From positions 1 through 23,800 of the forward strand of contig CAYMUR010000084.1 in the NCBI GenBank assembly GCA_964393615.1: 23,800 bases of DNA, written 5' to 3'. Of this stretch, positions 17,330-23,800 are shown in pieces. Source of the stretch: CAYMUR01 sp964393615. GTDB taxonomy: Bacteria > Planctomycetota > Planctomycetia > Pirellulales > Pirellulaceae. The notes under the pieces were generated by a model. That model searched no databases, had not been told where the DNA came from, and was given only the letters and a program-made list of their open reading frames with translations. A program made the translations under genes and the position numbers. Numbering within the stretch: the first letter of the stretch is position 1; each line of letters starts with the position of its first letter.

Positions 17330-18943
17330 TTATGTCTCCACCAATTGATTAATTTTCAAATCAATACCACCGTCGGACACCGGCGGTGTCGCCTTAGAAA
17401 AATAAGGAATCTCACGTGCCACCTCCGCTAAAACAGCAGGAGCATCGTACAGCCCTTCACGTCCCAGCATCCGCCAAAACAATTGTCCCGCAGACATCAC
17501 ACCTGCGGGAGGCCGAATCGCCCAATCGAATGATTGCAGTATATCTGCATGATTCACATAGGACCCAGCCCGCTCGGCAAATGCCGCATCCGGCAATACA
17601 AATTTTGCTATCTTTGACAACGACGATGGAAACAAATCCTGCACTACCAGGCAAGATACTTTGGAAAGGTTGTCCAGGTCTTCTGAGTTCAACCACTCTG
17701 ATTGATAACCACCACTGAACCAGATCGTGTCAAAAGGTTCAGTAACACATTGTTCGGCCAGGTCATTCCAAGTCAACAACTGGTGGCGTCCGTGTTTTAA
17801 GACTTCCTCCACACCACGGCGGTTGGGACATTTCTCCGCACGGATTGTAAACCCACCAGGAAATCGTTCATCCTCTCCGGTCAGCGGTACTTGTCCCAAC
17901 ACACAGCAAGCGTCCGGCTGCACAGCACGCACGTAGGACACCATTAAGTATGCTTCTTCGACAGTAAGAAAAGGGGAAACAACGAACGCCAACCGATTCG
18001 CCTGTTTCAGGGTGCCATCTAATTCTTCAGATAACGAGGACCATTCAAGAAATTCCCATTTACCCTGATCATGACGCTGGGGCTGCGTTAGCCGGCGTTC
18101 ATCATGAACATGCTTGAAACCATAACGACCTTCGTCGCACATCCACCAACCATTGACCTGCGGATTCTCCCGCGGTCGCAAACGGTAAATTTGGTCCTGG
18201 TTTTCATCAACATAGATCGAGCAACCGGTGGCACAGCCAGCACACACACCAGGCCGGTTGTTCATAAACCAAACTCTCTGGGAATAAAGAAATTCCTTGT
18301 CACCTAACGCACCAACCGGACATAGATCAACAACATTCCCCGACATTTTGTTTGCCAAAGGGTAACCCGGAAACACATCAATCTCTTCGCCACTACCGCG
18401 TCCTGACACCATCAACTCGCTGGTGCCAGTTATCTCACGACAGAAGCGAACGCAGCGACTGCACATGACGCAGCGATCGACGAACAACGCAACCGTGTCC
18501 CCCAGTGACCGGCGACGACTGGTGAAGGGCTTGATGTCGGCGCGCCGCTGCTCCTGGCCGTGCTGAAAATGATAATCTTGTAAATGACATTCACCCGCTT
18601 TGTCACAGATCGGACAGTCAATGGGATGGTTGATGAGCAAACCCTCCTCGACCTGTGCCCGGGCACGCTGAACCTTTTCACTTTCCGTCACAAAAACAGT
18701 GCCGTCGGTCGCTGGTGTCTGACATGCGGGAACAAGTTTAGGAAGCAAGGAAATTTTTCCCGTTTCGGCATCCCGTCGGCCTGATTCGACCAAGCACATA
18801 CGACAACTGGCTACCACGCTCAACCCCGGATGCCAGCAATAATGAGGAATTTCAAATCCCGCACGCTGCGCAGCTTGAATTCCGTTCAGACGTTCCCCGT
18901 CATCTACTTCAAGCGGTACGTCGTTAACGATTACCGTGGCCAT
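17330..18943 (-). CDS. nuoG: NADH-quinone oxidoreductase subunit G, short form
   Basis: NuoG carries most of the iron-sulfur wire of the peripheral arm. Ligands are intact: N1b at Cys36, 47, 50 and 74; N5 at His106, Cys110, 113 and 119; N4 at Cys158, 161, 164 and 208; N7 at Cys234, 237, 241 and 269. The molybdopterin-oxidoreductase-like domain that follows is much shorter than usual: 537 residues in total against roughly 700-900 in well-studied homologues. The end still resembles the family end (FVLPDAAFAERAGSYVNHAD), so the shortening appears internal and not a simple C-terminal loss. The ATG follows the nuoF stop directly (TGA-ATG), with GGAG about eight bases upstream. The protein acts as a scaffold and electron carrier; no molybdenum chemistry is expected. 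Confidence 0.95.
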   Translation of the reverse strand: MATVIVNDVPLEVDDGERLNGIQAAQRAGFEIPHYCWHPGLSVVASCRMCLVESGRRDAETGKISLLPKLVPACQTPATDGTVFVTESEKVQRARAQVEEGLLINHPIDCPICDKAGECHLQDYHFQHGQEQRRADIKPFTSRRRSLGDTVALFVDRCVMCSRCVRFCREITGTSELMVSGRGSGEEIDVFPGYPLANKMSGNVVDLCPVGALGDKEFLYSQRVWFMNNRPGVCAGCATGCSIYVDENQDQIYRLRPRENPQVNGWWMCDEGRYGFKHVHDERRLTQPQRHDQGKWEFLEWSSLSEELDGTLKQANRLAFVVSPFLTVEEAYLMVSYVRAVQPDACCVLGQVPLTGEDERFPGGFTIRAEKCPNRRGVEEVLKHGRHQLLTWNDLAEQCVTEPFDTIWFSGGYQSEWLNSEDLDNLSKVSCLVVQDLFPSSLSKIAKFVLPDAAFAERAGSYVNHADILQSFDWAIRPPAGVMSAGQLFWRMLGREGLYDAPAVLAEVAREIPYFSKATPPVSDGGIDLKINQLVET

Positions 18944-20308
18944 TCAATGCACTCCAATCACATCTAAAGCCGCCACCGGTTCGGTTACCATATATCCATC
19001 CGGATTCGTACTTCGGATATAGTCTTCGAATTCATCTCGAAACTTGCGAATCGCATTTTTAATTGGCCAAGCGGCACCGTCAGCCAGACCACATATGGTC
19101 GTTCCCGGCATGATGCCAATCGAATCGCCAATCTCCAGTAACAATTCCAGGTCCTGCAGTCGACCACGGCCGTGTCGAATCCGCTCCAACATGCGCAAGG
19201 ACCAGGCAGTACCTTCACGGCAGGGCGTACATTGTCCACAACTCTCATGCGCGAAAAATCGACAACTGTTATAGAGAAAATCGACGATTGGGACCGTCTC
19301 ATCAAGCACGACCACAGCGGCCGTTCCCAATCCCAAACAGCCATACTTACCTGGCCCCGCAAAATCCAACGGACAATCAAACTCGTCAGCACGCAGCAGT
19401 CCCATACTAATGCCACCCGGAATCGCGGCTTTCGCACGACGGCCCTTCCAGACTCCTCCGCCAAACTGATCAATTAACTCTTGTACCGTGATTCCCAGCG
19501 GCGCCTCATAACAGCCAGGCCGTTCGATATGCCCACTTAAACAAAATAGCTTTGGGCCATAACTCCCAGCGTCACGAGGATTATCCGGATCTGCAGCAGT
19601 CCCCTGGGAACGAAACCAATCTGCGCCTCGACCCACAATATGCGTTACACAAGCTGCCGTTTCCACATTGTTAACGACTGTTGGCTTACCAAACACACCT
19701 TCCACTGCTGGAAATGGTGGCTTGATACGAGGCCATGCACGTTTGCCTTCGAGGCTTTCAATTAACCCCGTCTCTTCACCACAGATATAGGCTGCGGCAC
19801 CCCGATGAATGTAGACATCCAAAGAATAGTCACCACCGAGAATATGACGGCCTAGCAAATTTTCAGCATAACACTCGTCAATCGCCTGTTGCAATCGTTG
19901 CAATGCCTGTGGATATTCATAACGCAAATAAATGTAAGCTGTCGAAGCACCTGTGGCGTAGCAAGATAAAATCGTGCCCTCGATCACCTGGTGCGGATCT
20001 TTTTCCATCAAAATACGGTTATTGAATGTTCCAGGTTCGCTCTCGTCAGCATTCAAGCAAAAATAGATTGGTCCCGGATGGTCTTTGGGCAAAAAAGTCC
20101 ACTTCAAACCTGTTGGAAACCCGGCACCACCACGACCACGCAAATTGCTTTCCCGTACAACATCACCAACCTGAGTGGGAGTCATTTCCGAAATTGCCTT
20201 CGCCAAAGCCGTGTAACCACCGACTTCGCGGTACGCACGCAGCGTATGGCTGGCTTCACGACCGATATTCGCCAATAGCACAGGTTTAAACGTCGCCGTG
20301 TTCATCAT
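18944..20308 (-). CDS. nuoF: NADH-quinone oxidoreductase subunit F (NADH/FMN subunit)
   Basis: NuoF binds NADH and FMN and starts electron transfer. The 454 residues contain the FMN/NADH-binding glycine loop GRGGAGFPTGLKW (58-70), NADESEPGT (86-94), the AAAYICGEETGLIESLEG segment (171-188) and the N3 cluster ligands Cys357, 360 and 363 (ESCGQCTPCREGT) with Cys406 (GTTICGLADGAAWP). Length and motif order are normal. Two adjacent ATG codons (20308 and 20305) overlap the nuoE end by about 20 bases; the choice between them is open. Confidence 0.98.
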   Translation of the reverse strand: MMNTATFKPVLLANIGREASHTLRAYREVGGYTALAKAISEMTPTQVGDVVRESNLRGRGGAGFPTGLKWTFLPKDHPGPIYFCLNADESEPGTFNNRILMEKDPHQVIEGTILSCYATGASTAYIYLRYEYPQALQRLQQAIDECYAENLLGRHILGGDYSLDVYIHRGAAAYICGEETGLIESLEGKRAWPRIKPPFPAVEGVFGKPTVVNNVETAACVTHIVGRGADWFRSQGTAADPDNPRDAGSYGPKLFCLSGHIERPGCYEAPLGITVQELIDQFGGGVWKGRRAKAAIPGGISMGLLRADEFDCPLDFAGPGKYGCLGLGTAAVVVLDETVPIVDFLYNSCRFFAHESCGQCTPCREGTAWSLRMLERIRHGRGRLQDLELLLEIGDSIGIMPGTTICGLADGAAWPIKNAIRKFRDEFEDYIRSTNPDGYMVTEPVAALDVIGVH

Positions 20309-20822
20309 CTGTCGTTAGTCGTTCCAAAAATTCATCGACCTGGTCAATTCCCATATTCTCGTACAACCGCTCCCCGGCCAACATACAAGGCGCAACATCG
20401 CAAGCACCAAGGCATTCAGCGGGTTCGAGTGTCAACCGACCGTCAGCAGTAGTCTCACCAGGCTGTACATCCAACACTTCACACATATGACCCAGTAATT
20501 CTTCACCGCCCCGCAAGGCACAACTGATCGAACGACATATCCAGGCTCGCACCCGACCGTGTGCTTGGTCCTGCCTGAAAAAACCATAAAAAGTTAACGT
20601 GTCCTGAACTTCTGCAGGGGCCAGATCCAAGAGCTCGGCAATTTCTACGACGGCGGCTAGTGGAACATGGCGCATGCGTTCGTTGACAATATGCAATGCC
20701 GGCAAAGTGACCGCCTGCCGGCTTGGATAACGGTCGAACAAAGCCCGAATCTCAGTCACAATTTCCTCGGTCAAGATCCGATCCTTTGGTTGCTTCTCCT
20801 TGTTCACCCGTTCGCTATTCAT
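20286..20822 (-). CDS. nuoE: NADH-quinone oxidoreductase subunit E (N1a subunit)
   Basis: NuoE is a thioredoxin-fold 2Fe-2S protein that pairs with NuoF. The N1a ligands are Cys96 and Cys101 (CRSISC), and Cys137 and Cys141 (CLGACDVAPCM). The N-terminal helical part includes RYPSRQAVTLPALHIVNERM, matching the family's start. Length is 178 residues, close to usual. The ATG at 20822 lies 27 bases after the nuoD stop and has a purine-rich GAGATGGATGG stretch just upstream. Confidence 0.97.
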   Translation of the reverse strand: MNSERVNKEKQPKDRILTEEIVTEIRALFDRYPSRQAVTLPALHIVNERMRHVPLAAVVEIAELLDLAPAEVQDTLTFYGFFRQDQAHGRVRAWICRSISCALRGGEELLGHMCEVLDVQPGETTADGRLTLEPAECLGACDVAPCMLAGERLYENMGIDQVDEFLERLTTDDEHGDV

Positions 20823-20849
20823 CCATCCATCTCGCGTTCTATTAATAAC

Positions 20850-22088
20850 TTACCGATCCAATTCAGCGGCAATGACGTTCAAACTGCCCAAAACGGCCAC
20901 CACGTCGCTTAGCGTATGGCCCCGTATCAAGCTGGGAAAAAGTGCAAAGTGAATAAAGGATGGAGGACGACAACGTGCCCGGTAAGCGACATGACTACCA
21001 TCTCCGACAACGTAAAATCCCAATTCGCCGTTTGGTGCTTCGATCGCTGCATACACTTCGTCCGATGGTACCTGGAACCCACAATTGGTCATCACCAACT
21101 CAAAATGCGTTATCGTCCCTTCAATTGTCTGATAGACTTGACGCTTATCTGGCAAGGTTTTTCGTTCGTCAACGCCAACATTAATCGGTCCGGATGGCAG
21201 GTTGTTAACTGCCTGCCTCACGATCTTCATACTTTCTCGCATCTCCGCCATCCGCAATAAATAACGGGCGTAGGAATCGCCTGAACGCATACAACAAACT
21301 TTAAAATCAAAGTCTCCATAGGCCAGGTAGGGGTTATCTTTACGCAAATCAGTCGTCACGCCACTGGCGCGGGCCACAGGACCTGTCGCACTCCCGGACA
21401 GTGCCTCTTCTTTCGAAAGCACTCCTACACCCTTTGTGCGATCCACAAAAATCCGGTTGCGATTCAGGAGCCGCTCCATGTCTCCAAGTGTCTTGGGAAA
21501 TGTATCCAGAAAGACATTGATCTTCTCAATGACCAGTGGTGTTATATCATGCATCACACCACCGACACGGGTGTAACTGTTGGTGAAACGTGCGCCACAT
21601 AACGTTTCAAAAATATCGTAGAGCACCTCACGCTGATAAAATGCATAAAGAAAAAACGTAAATGCTCCCACATCCAACCCCATCGCACCACAACAAAGCA
21701 AATGATCGCTAATCCGAGCCAATTCCGCAACAATCACGCGCACATATTCACAGCGCGGTGTCAATTGAATGCCCAACAATGTCTCCACCGCATGATGCCA
21801 AGCAACATTGTTGGCCATCGGCGAGATGTAATTCATCCGATCAGTTACCGTCACATATTGGTTATAGTCAAGATGTTCACCAATCTTCTCGAATCCCGAA
21901 TGTAAATAACCCATGTCGGGGATGGCATCCACCACTCGCTCACCATCCAGTTGAAGGACAAGTCGCAACGTGGTATGTGTCGCCGGATGCTGTGGACCAA
22001 AATTCAATGTCCACAAATAGTCTCGATCCACCTTTTCCGACATTTCCGCGGACAACGTCATCGACGAGAGGGGATCAGGATGAAACAT
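20850..22088 (-). CDS. nuoD: NADH-quinone oxidoreductase subunit D (49-kDa type)
   Basis: NuoD, related to the NiFe-hydrogenase large subunit, forms the quinone site with NuoB. With the ATG at 22088 the protein has 412 residues. His34 and His38 lie in GPQHPATHTTLRL and Tyr87 in DRMNYISPMANN; by motif alignment His38 and Tyr87 are the quinone-headgroup ligands. The residue after His38 is Thr, where many homologues have Gly. The C-terminus LNVIAAELDR is typical, so the gene is complete. The 22088 start has GAGG about nine bases upstream and lies four bases after the nuoC stop; a GTG at 22106 would overlap nuoC. nuoC and nuoD are separate genes, unlike the fused nuoCD of enterobacteria. Confidence 0.97.
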   Translation of the reverse strand: MFHPDPLSSMTLSAEMSEKVDRDYLWTLNFGPQHPATHTTLRLVLQLDGERVVDAIPDMGYLHSGFEKIGEHLDYNQYVTVTDRMNYISPMANNVAWHHAVETLLGIQLTPRCEYVRVIVAELARISDHLLCCGAMGLDVGAFTFFLYAFYQREVLYDIFETLCGARFTNSYTRVGGVMHDITPLVIEKINVFLDTFPKTLGDMERLLNRNRIFVDRTKGVGVLSKEEALSGSATGPVARASGVTTDLRKDNPYLAYGDFDFKVCCMRSGDSYARYLLRMAEMRESMKIVRQAVNNLPSGPINVGVDERKTLPDKRQVYQTIEGTITHFELVMTNCGFQVPSDEVYAAIEAPNGELGFYVVGDGSHVAYRARCRPPSFIHFALFPSLIRGHTLSDVVAVLGSLNVIAAELDR

Positions 22089-22092
22089 TTTG

Positions 22093-22605
22093 TTACGCCT
22101 CACCACGAGTCAGTGTGGGAAAATGATGCCGTTCACCTCTACCCTGCAACGGATAGTCCTTACGCAACGGATACGAGGTAAATTCTTCCGGCAACAAAAT
22201 TCTCCGCAGGTCAGGATGACCTTCGAAACGAATGCCAAACATATCCCACACTTCCCGCTCCAACCAATCCGCACCATTCCAATAATGCACCGCCGAAGGA
22301 ACGCTCAGGCTGGACTCATTCAACATGACGCGCAACACAAGACGGGTATTGTCACTGGTAGAGGCCAGAACATAAACCAAGCCAAAGCGGTCACGAGCTC
22401 CACGGTAGTTCAAGTAGTCAACACAAGTAATGTCCACTAAAAGGTCAAATCCCCACTTGTCGCGTAGTAGCCCAAATGCATCCGACAACACGGACCGAGG
22501 AAGCACCACCCGAGACTGATCCCGAAATTCACTTAGCAGGATCTCGTCGGATGTCCCAGCACAGAGACCCTGCAGGTCGTCAACAACGTCACTCAGTTTT
22601 GGCAT
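22093..22605 (-). CDS. nuoC: NADH-quinone oxidoreductase subunit C (30-kDa type)
   Basis: NuoC is a structural peripheral-arm subunit without cofactors. The diagnostic C-terminal segment is present: LEREVWDMFGIRFEGHPDLR followed by ILLPEEFTSYPLRKDYPLQG. Length is 170 residues with the ATG at 22605; a TTG three codons upstream at 22614 is a weaker alternative. No clear ribosome binding site is seen for either, which fits translation coupled to nuoB 20 bases upstream. Confidence 0.96.
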   Translation of the reverse strand: MPKLSDVVDDLQGLCAGTSDEILLSEFRDQSRVVLPRSVLSDAFGLLRDKWGFDLLVDITCVDYLNYRGARDRFGLVYVLASTSDNTRLVLRVMLNESSLSVPSAVHYWNGADWLEREVWDMFGIRFEGHPDLRRILLPEEFTSYPLRKDYPLQGRGERHHFPTLTRGEA

Positions 22606-22625
22606 AATATTCAACTAATTCAACA

Positions 22626-23225
22626 CTAATTGACCGAATCTGGTCCAGGCACCTGACCCAAAATCGGTAGTTCTAACAACGCCCTCTTGGGTTGCTGTCG
22701 AGATGCGATGTTGAACTCTGCTCCGTCCAGCCTACCTTCAGACTGGATTTTTTCTTGTAAGTCCATGATCGCTTGAATTAATTGTTCCGGTCGGGGAGGG
22801 CAACCAGGAACATACATGTCTACCGGAATAAACCGGTCCACCCCCTGCACCACAGCATACGTGTCAAACACACCCCCCGTCGATGCACAGGCCCCCATTG
22901 AGATACACCATTTAGGTTCTGGCATCTGCTGCCAAATCCGTTGCAACACTGGCAACATCTTCATCACAACCCGCCCCGCCACAATCATCAAGTCACACTG
23001 CCGCGGACTGAAGCGAAACACTTCCGCACCAAAACGCGCTAAGTCGTGGCGACTGGCTCCCGTCGCCATCAACTCAATTCCACAACAGGCTGTCGCAAAA
23101 GGCATCGGCCAGAGACTGTTTTTACGGCACCAGTTGGCCAACTTGTCAAGGTTCGTAATGACAACGTTGTCGGGCAGATTTTCGCTGTTCGCCAAACCAG
23201 AATTCTGCGACACTTCTATCGCCAT
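22626..23225 (-). CDS. nuoB: NADH-quinone oxidoreductase subunit B (N2 subunit)
   Basis: NuoB holds cluster N2, the final electron donor to quinone. With the ATG at 23225 (199 residues), the N2 ligands are the adjacent Cys47 and Cys48 (FATACCGIELMA), Cys113 (CISMGACASTGGVFDTYAVV) and Cys142 (YVPGCPPRPEQLIQAI). The 23225 start has GGGGTG six bases upstream and overlaps the nuoA end by ten bases; an ATG seven codons upstream at 23246 lacks a ribosome binding site. The C-terminal tail after about residue 160 is somewhat longer than in short forms and ends in a Pro-rich stretch. Confidence 0.97.
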   Translation of the reverse strand: MAIEVSQNSGLANSENLPDNVVITNLDKLANWCRKNSLWPMPFATACCGIELMATGASRHDLARFGAEVFRFSPRQCDLMIVAGRVVMKMLPVLQRIWQQMPEPKWCISMGACASTGGVFDTYAVVQGVDRFIPVDMYVPGCPPRPEQLIQAIMDLQEKIQSEGRLDGAEFNIASRQQPKRALLELPILGQVPGPDSVN

Positions 23226-23614
23226 CGGAGCACCCCGCGACGCCATTCATAAACCAGTCCCAAGACGACCAGGAACAAGAAAAACATCACGCCACCAAAC
23301 ACCATCCCCCGCCCGGAAATCAAACCGACCTCCACAACCCTGTCCACGCCCTGCGGATGATGACTAGCCACCGCCCAGGGATAGAGGAACAACAGCTCCA
23401 CGTCAAAAATGATGAAAGCAATCGCCACCAAATGGAACCGGACATCAAAACGCCGCCGCGCATCGTGGATGGGGTCCATGCCGCTCTCATACGGCATCTC
23501 TTTGACGGATCCCGATCGACGCGGACCGAGTAATGTTCCCAAAGCTAACATCGCCAGGGGAATCATTGCGGAAGCCGCAATCATCAACAGCAAGGGAAAG
23601 ACAACGGACTCCAC
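23216..23614 (-). CDS. nuoA: NADH-quinone oxidoreductase subunit A
   Basis: NuoA is a three-helix membrane subunit next to NuoH. The 132 residues show the signature MPYESGMDPIHDARRRFDVR, then AFIIFDVELLFLYPWA, which includes the conserved loop and acidic residues. The start is a GTG at 23614; an in-frame TAA lies just upstream, so no longer form is possible, and an ATG eleven codons in would cut the first helix. The ribosome binding site is weak. As first gene of the cluster, its expression should be set by the elements at 23628-23746. Confidence 0.96.
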   Translation of the reverse strand: MESVVFPLLLMIAASAMIPLAMLALGTLLGPRRSGSVKEMPYESGMDPIHDARRRFDVRFHLVAIAFIIFDVELLFLYPWAVASHHPQGVDRVVEVGLISGRGMVFGGVMFFLFLVVLGLVYEWRRGVLRWR

Positions 23615-23652
23615 AAGACCAAGCCAAATAATAACTTACAAAAAACAGAAGA

Positions 23653-23678
23653 TACTTTGTGAAAGTTGTCACAAAGTA
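23653..23678 (-). promoter_or_regulatory. CRP/FNR-type operator candidate upstream of nuoA
   Basis: Perfect 10-bp inverted repeat TACTTTGTGA and TCACAAAGTA separated by six bases. Its core TGTGA-N6-TCACA (23658-23673) is identical to the classical CRP-family consensus. The centre is about 51 bases from the nuoA start. On the minus strand, TATTAT (23628-23633), five of six to the -10 consensus, lies 35 bases from the operator centre, close to the spacing of an activator bound near -41.5. The regulator itself is not in the window. Confidence 0.5.
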
Positions 23679-23690
23679 AAACGAACAAAA

Positions 23691-23709
23691 AGCTCGGCGT
23701 AGCCGAGCT
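23691..23709 (-). terminator. Strong hairpin followed by T-rich tract upstream of nuoA
   Basis: AGCTCGGC and GCCGAGCT form a perfect 8-bp stem around a three-base loop. Only on the minus strand is it followed at once by TTTTGTTCGTTTT, so a Rho-independent terminator for a gene to the right of the window is the simplest reading. If transcription instead starts at the promoter-like pair just upstream, the hairpin would be at the very 5' end of the nuo transcript. Confidence 0.55.
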
Positions 23710-23717
23710 CCTAAATT

Positions 23718-23746
23718 ATCCTATCGGCGAGTTAAATGTCGGTCAA
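23718..23746 (-). promoter_or_regulatory. Sigma-70-like promoter candidate reading towards nuoA
   Basis: On the minus strand TTGACC (23741-23746) and TAGGAT (23718-23723) are separated by exactly 17 bases, matching five and four of six consensus positions. A second TTGACC lies nine bases further upstream (23750-23755). The predicted start near 23711 would give a leader of about 97 bases that begins with the hairpin at 23691-23709. Confidence 0.4.
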
Positions 23747-23800
23747 CCCGGTCAATTCTAGCAAAAATACAAAAAAACCCTTCGCAGGTGGGGCAGGGAC

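Noticed and set aside
22816..23367. 183-codon plus-strand frame antisense to nuoB and nuoA
   Set aside because: Shadow frame; the opposite strand encodes NuoB and NuoA with intact motifs.
8182..23614. Possible hydrogenase or Mrp antiporter cluster instead of complex I
   Set aside because: All 14 Nuo subunits including NuoE, NuoF and NuoG are present, NuoD lacks the paired CxxC motifs of NiFe hydrogenases, and gene order is that of nuoA-N.
23761..23790. T-rich run on the minus strand at the right edge, possibly a terminator tail
   Set aside because: The stem before it is poor and the context is cut by the window edge, so it cannot be judged.

Overview
The window looks like a chromosomal segment from a planctomycete. 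I infer this from three things: a large TolB/PD40-type multidomain protein, a secreted protein with dockerin-like EF-hand repeats and a VPEP C-terminal sorting tail, and an adjacent pair of TIGR03546/TIGR03545-type genes. No rRNA or other phylogenetic marker is present, so the phylum is a moderate-confidence inference. G+C is near 50% over most of the window. The first 2.6 kb appears richer in G+C, especially at third codon positions.

Layout. Positions 1-2579 (+) hold the 3' part of a long ORF with a glycoside-hydrolase-like N-terminal region, a run of TolB/PD40 propeller repeats and a coiled-coil tail. Its true start probably lies upstream of the window. About 700 bases (2580-3280) follow with no convincing gene. 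Then comes a two-gene unit (3281-5529, +) that overlaps by ATGA and encodes a small membrane protein and a large membrane-anchored coiled-coil protein of unknown function. After a 341-base spacer, 5871-8036 (+) encodes an exported animal-type haem peroxidase with dockerin-like repeats and a PEP-CTERM-like tail.

From 8182 to 23614 the minus strand carries a complete set of respiratory complex I genes in the order nuoA-B-C-D-E-F-G, a 280-base gap, then nuoH-I-J-K-L-M-N. The genes are tightly packed (overlaps of about 4 to 23 bases or gaps of 2 to 27 bases), apart from the G-H gap. All expected iron-sulfur ligands are visible: N1a in NuoE; N3 in NuoF; N1b, N4, N5 and N7 in NuoG; N6a and N6b in NuoI; N2 in NuoB. 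The membrane-embedded Glu and Lys residues used for proton pumping are also present. Together the genes encode an NADH:quinone oxidoreductase with a peripheral arm (B, C, D, E, F, G, I) and a membrane arm (A, H, J, K, L, M, N). C and D are separate genes. Lineage-specific shapes stand out: a short NuoG, a NuoJ with an extra N-terminal membrane region and a soluble insert, a NuoK with a polar tail, and loop insertions in NuoL.

The control region upstream of nuoA (23615-23800) is the most informative non-coding stretch. On the minus strand it holds a TTGACC/TAGGAT promoter-like pair, a strong 8-bp hairpin followed by T-rich sequence, and a perfect 10-bp inverted repeat whose core is TGTGA-N6-TCACA, the classical CRP-type operator. 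I did not find a clearly new defence, mobile or RNA system. The best leads are the peroxidase with altered haem-link residues, the uncharacterised TIGR03546/03545 pair, the hybrid protein at the left edge, and the nuo control elements.
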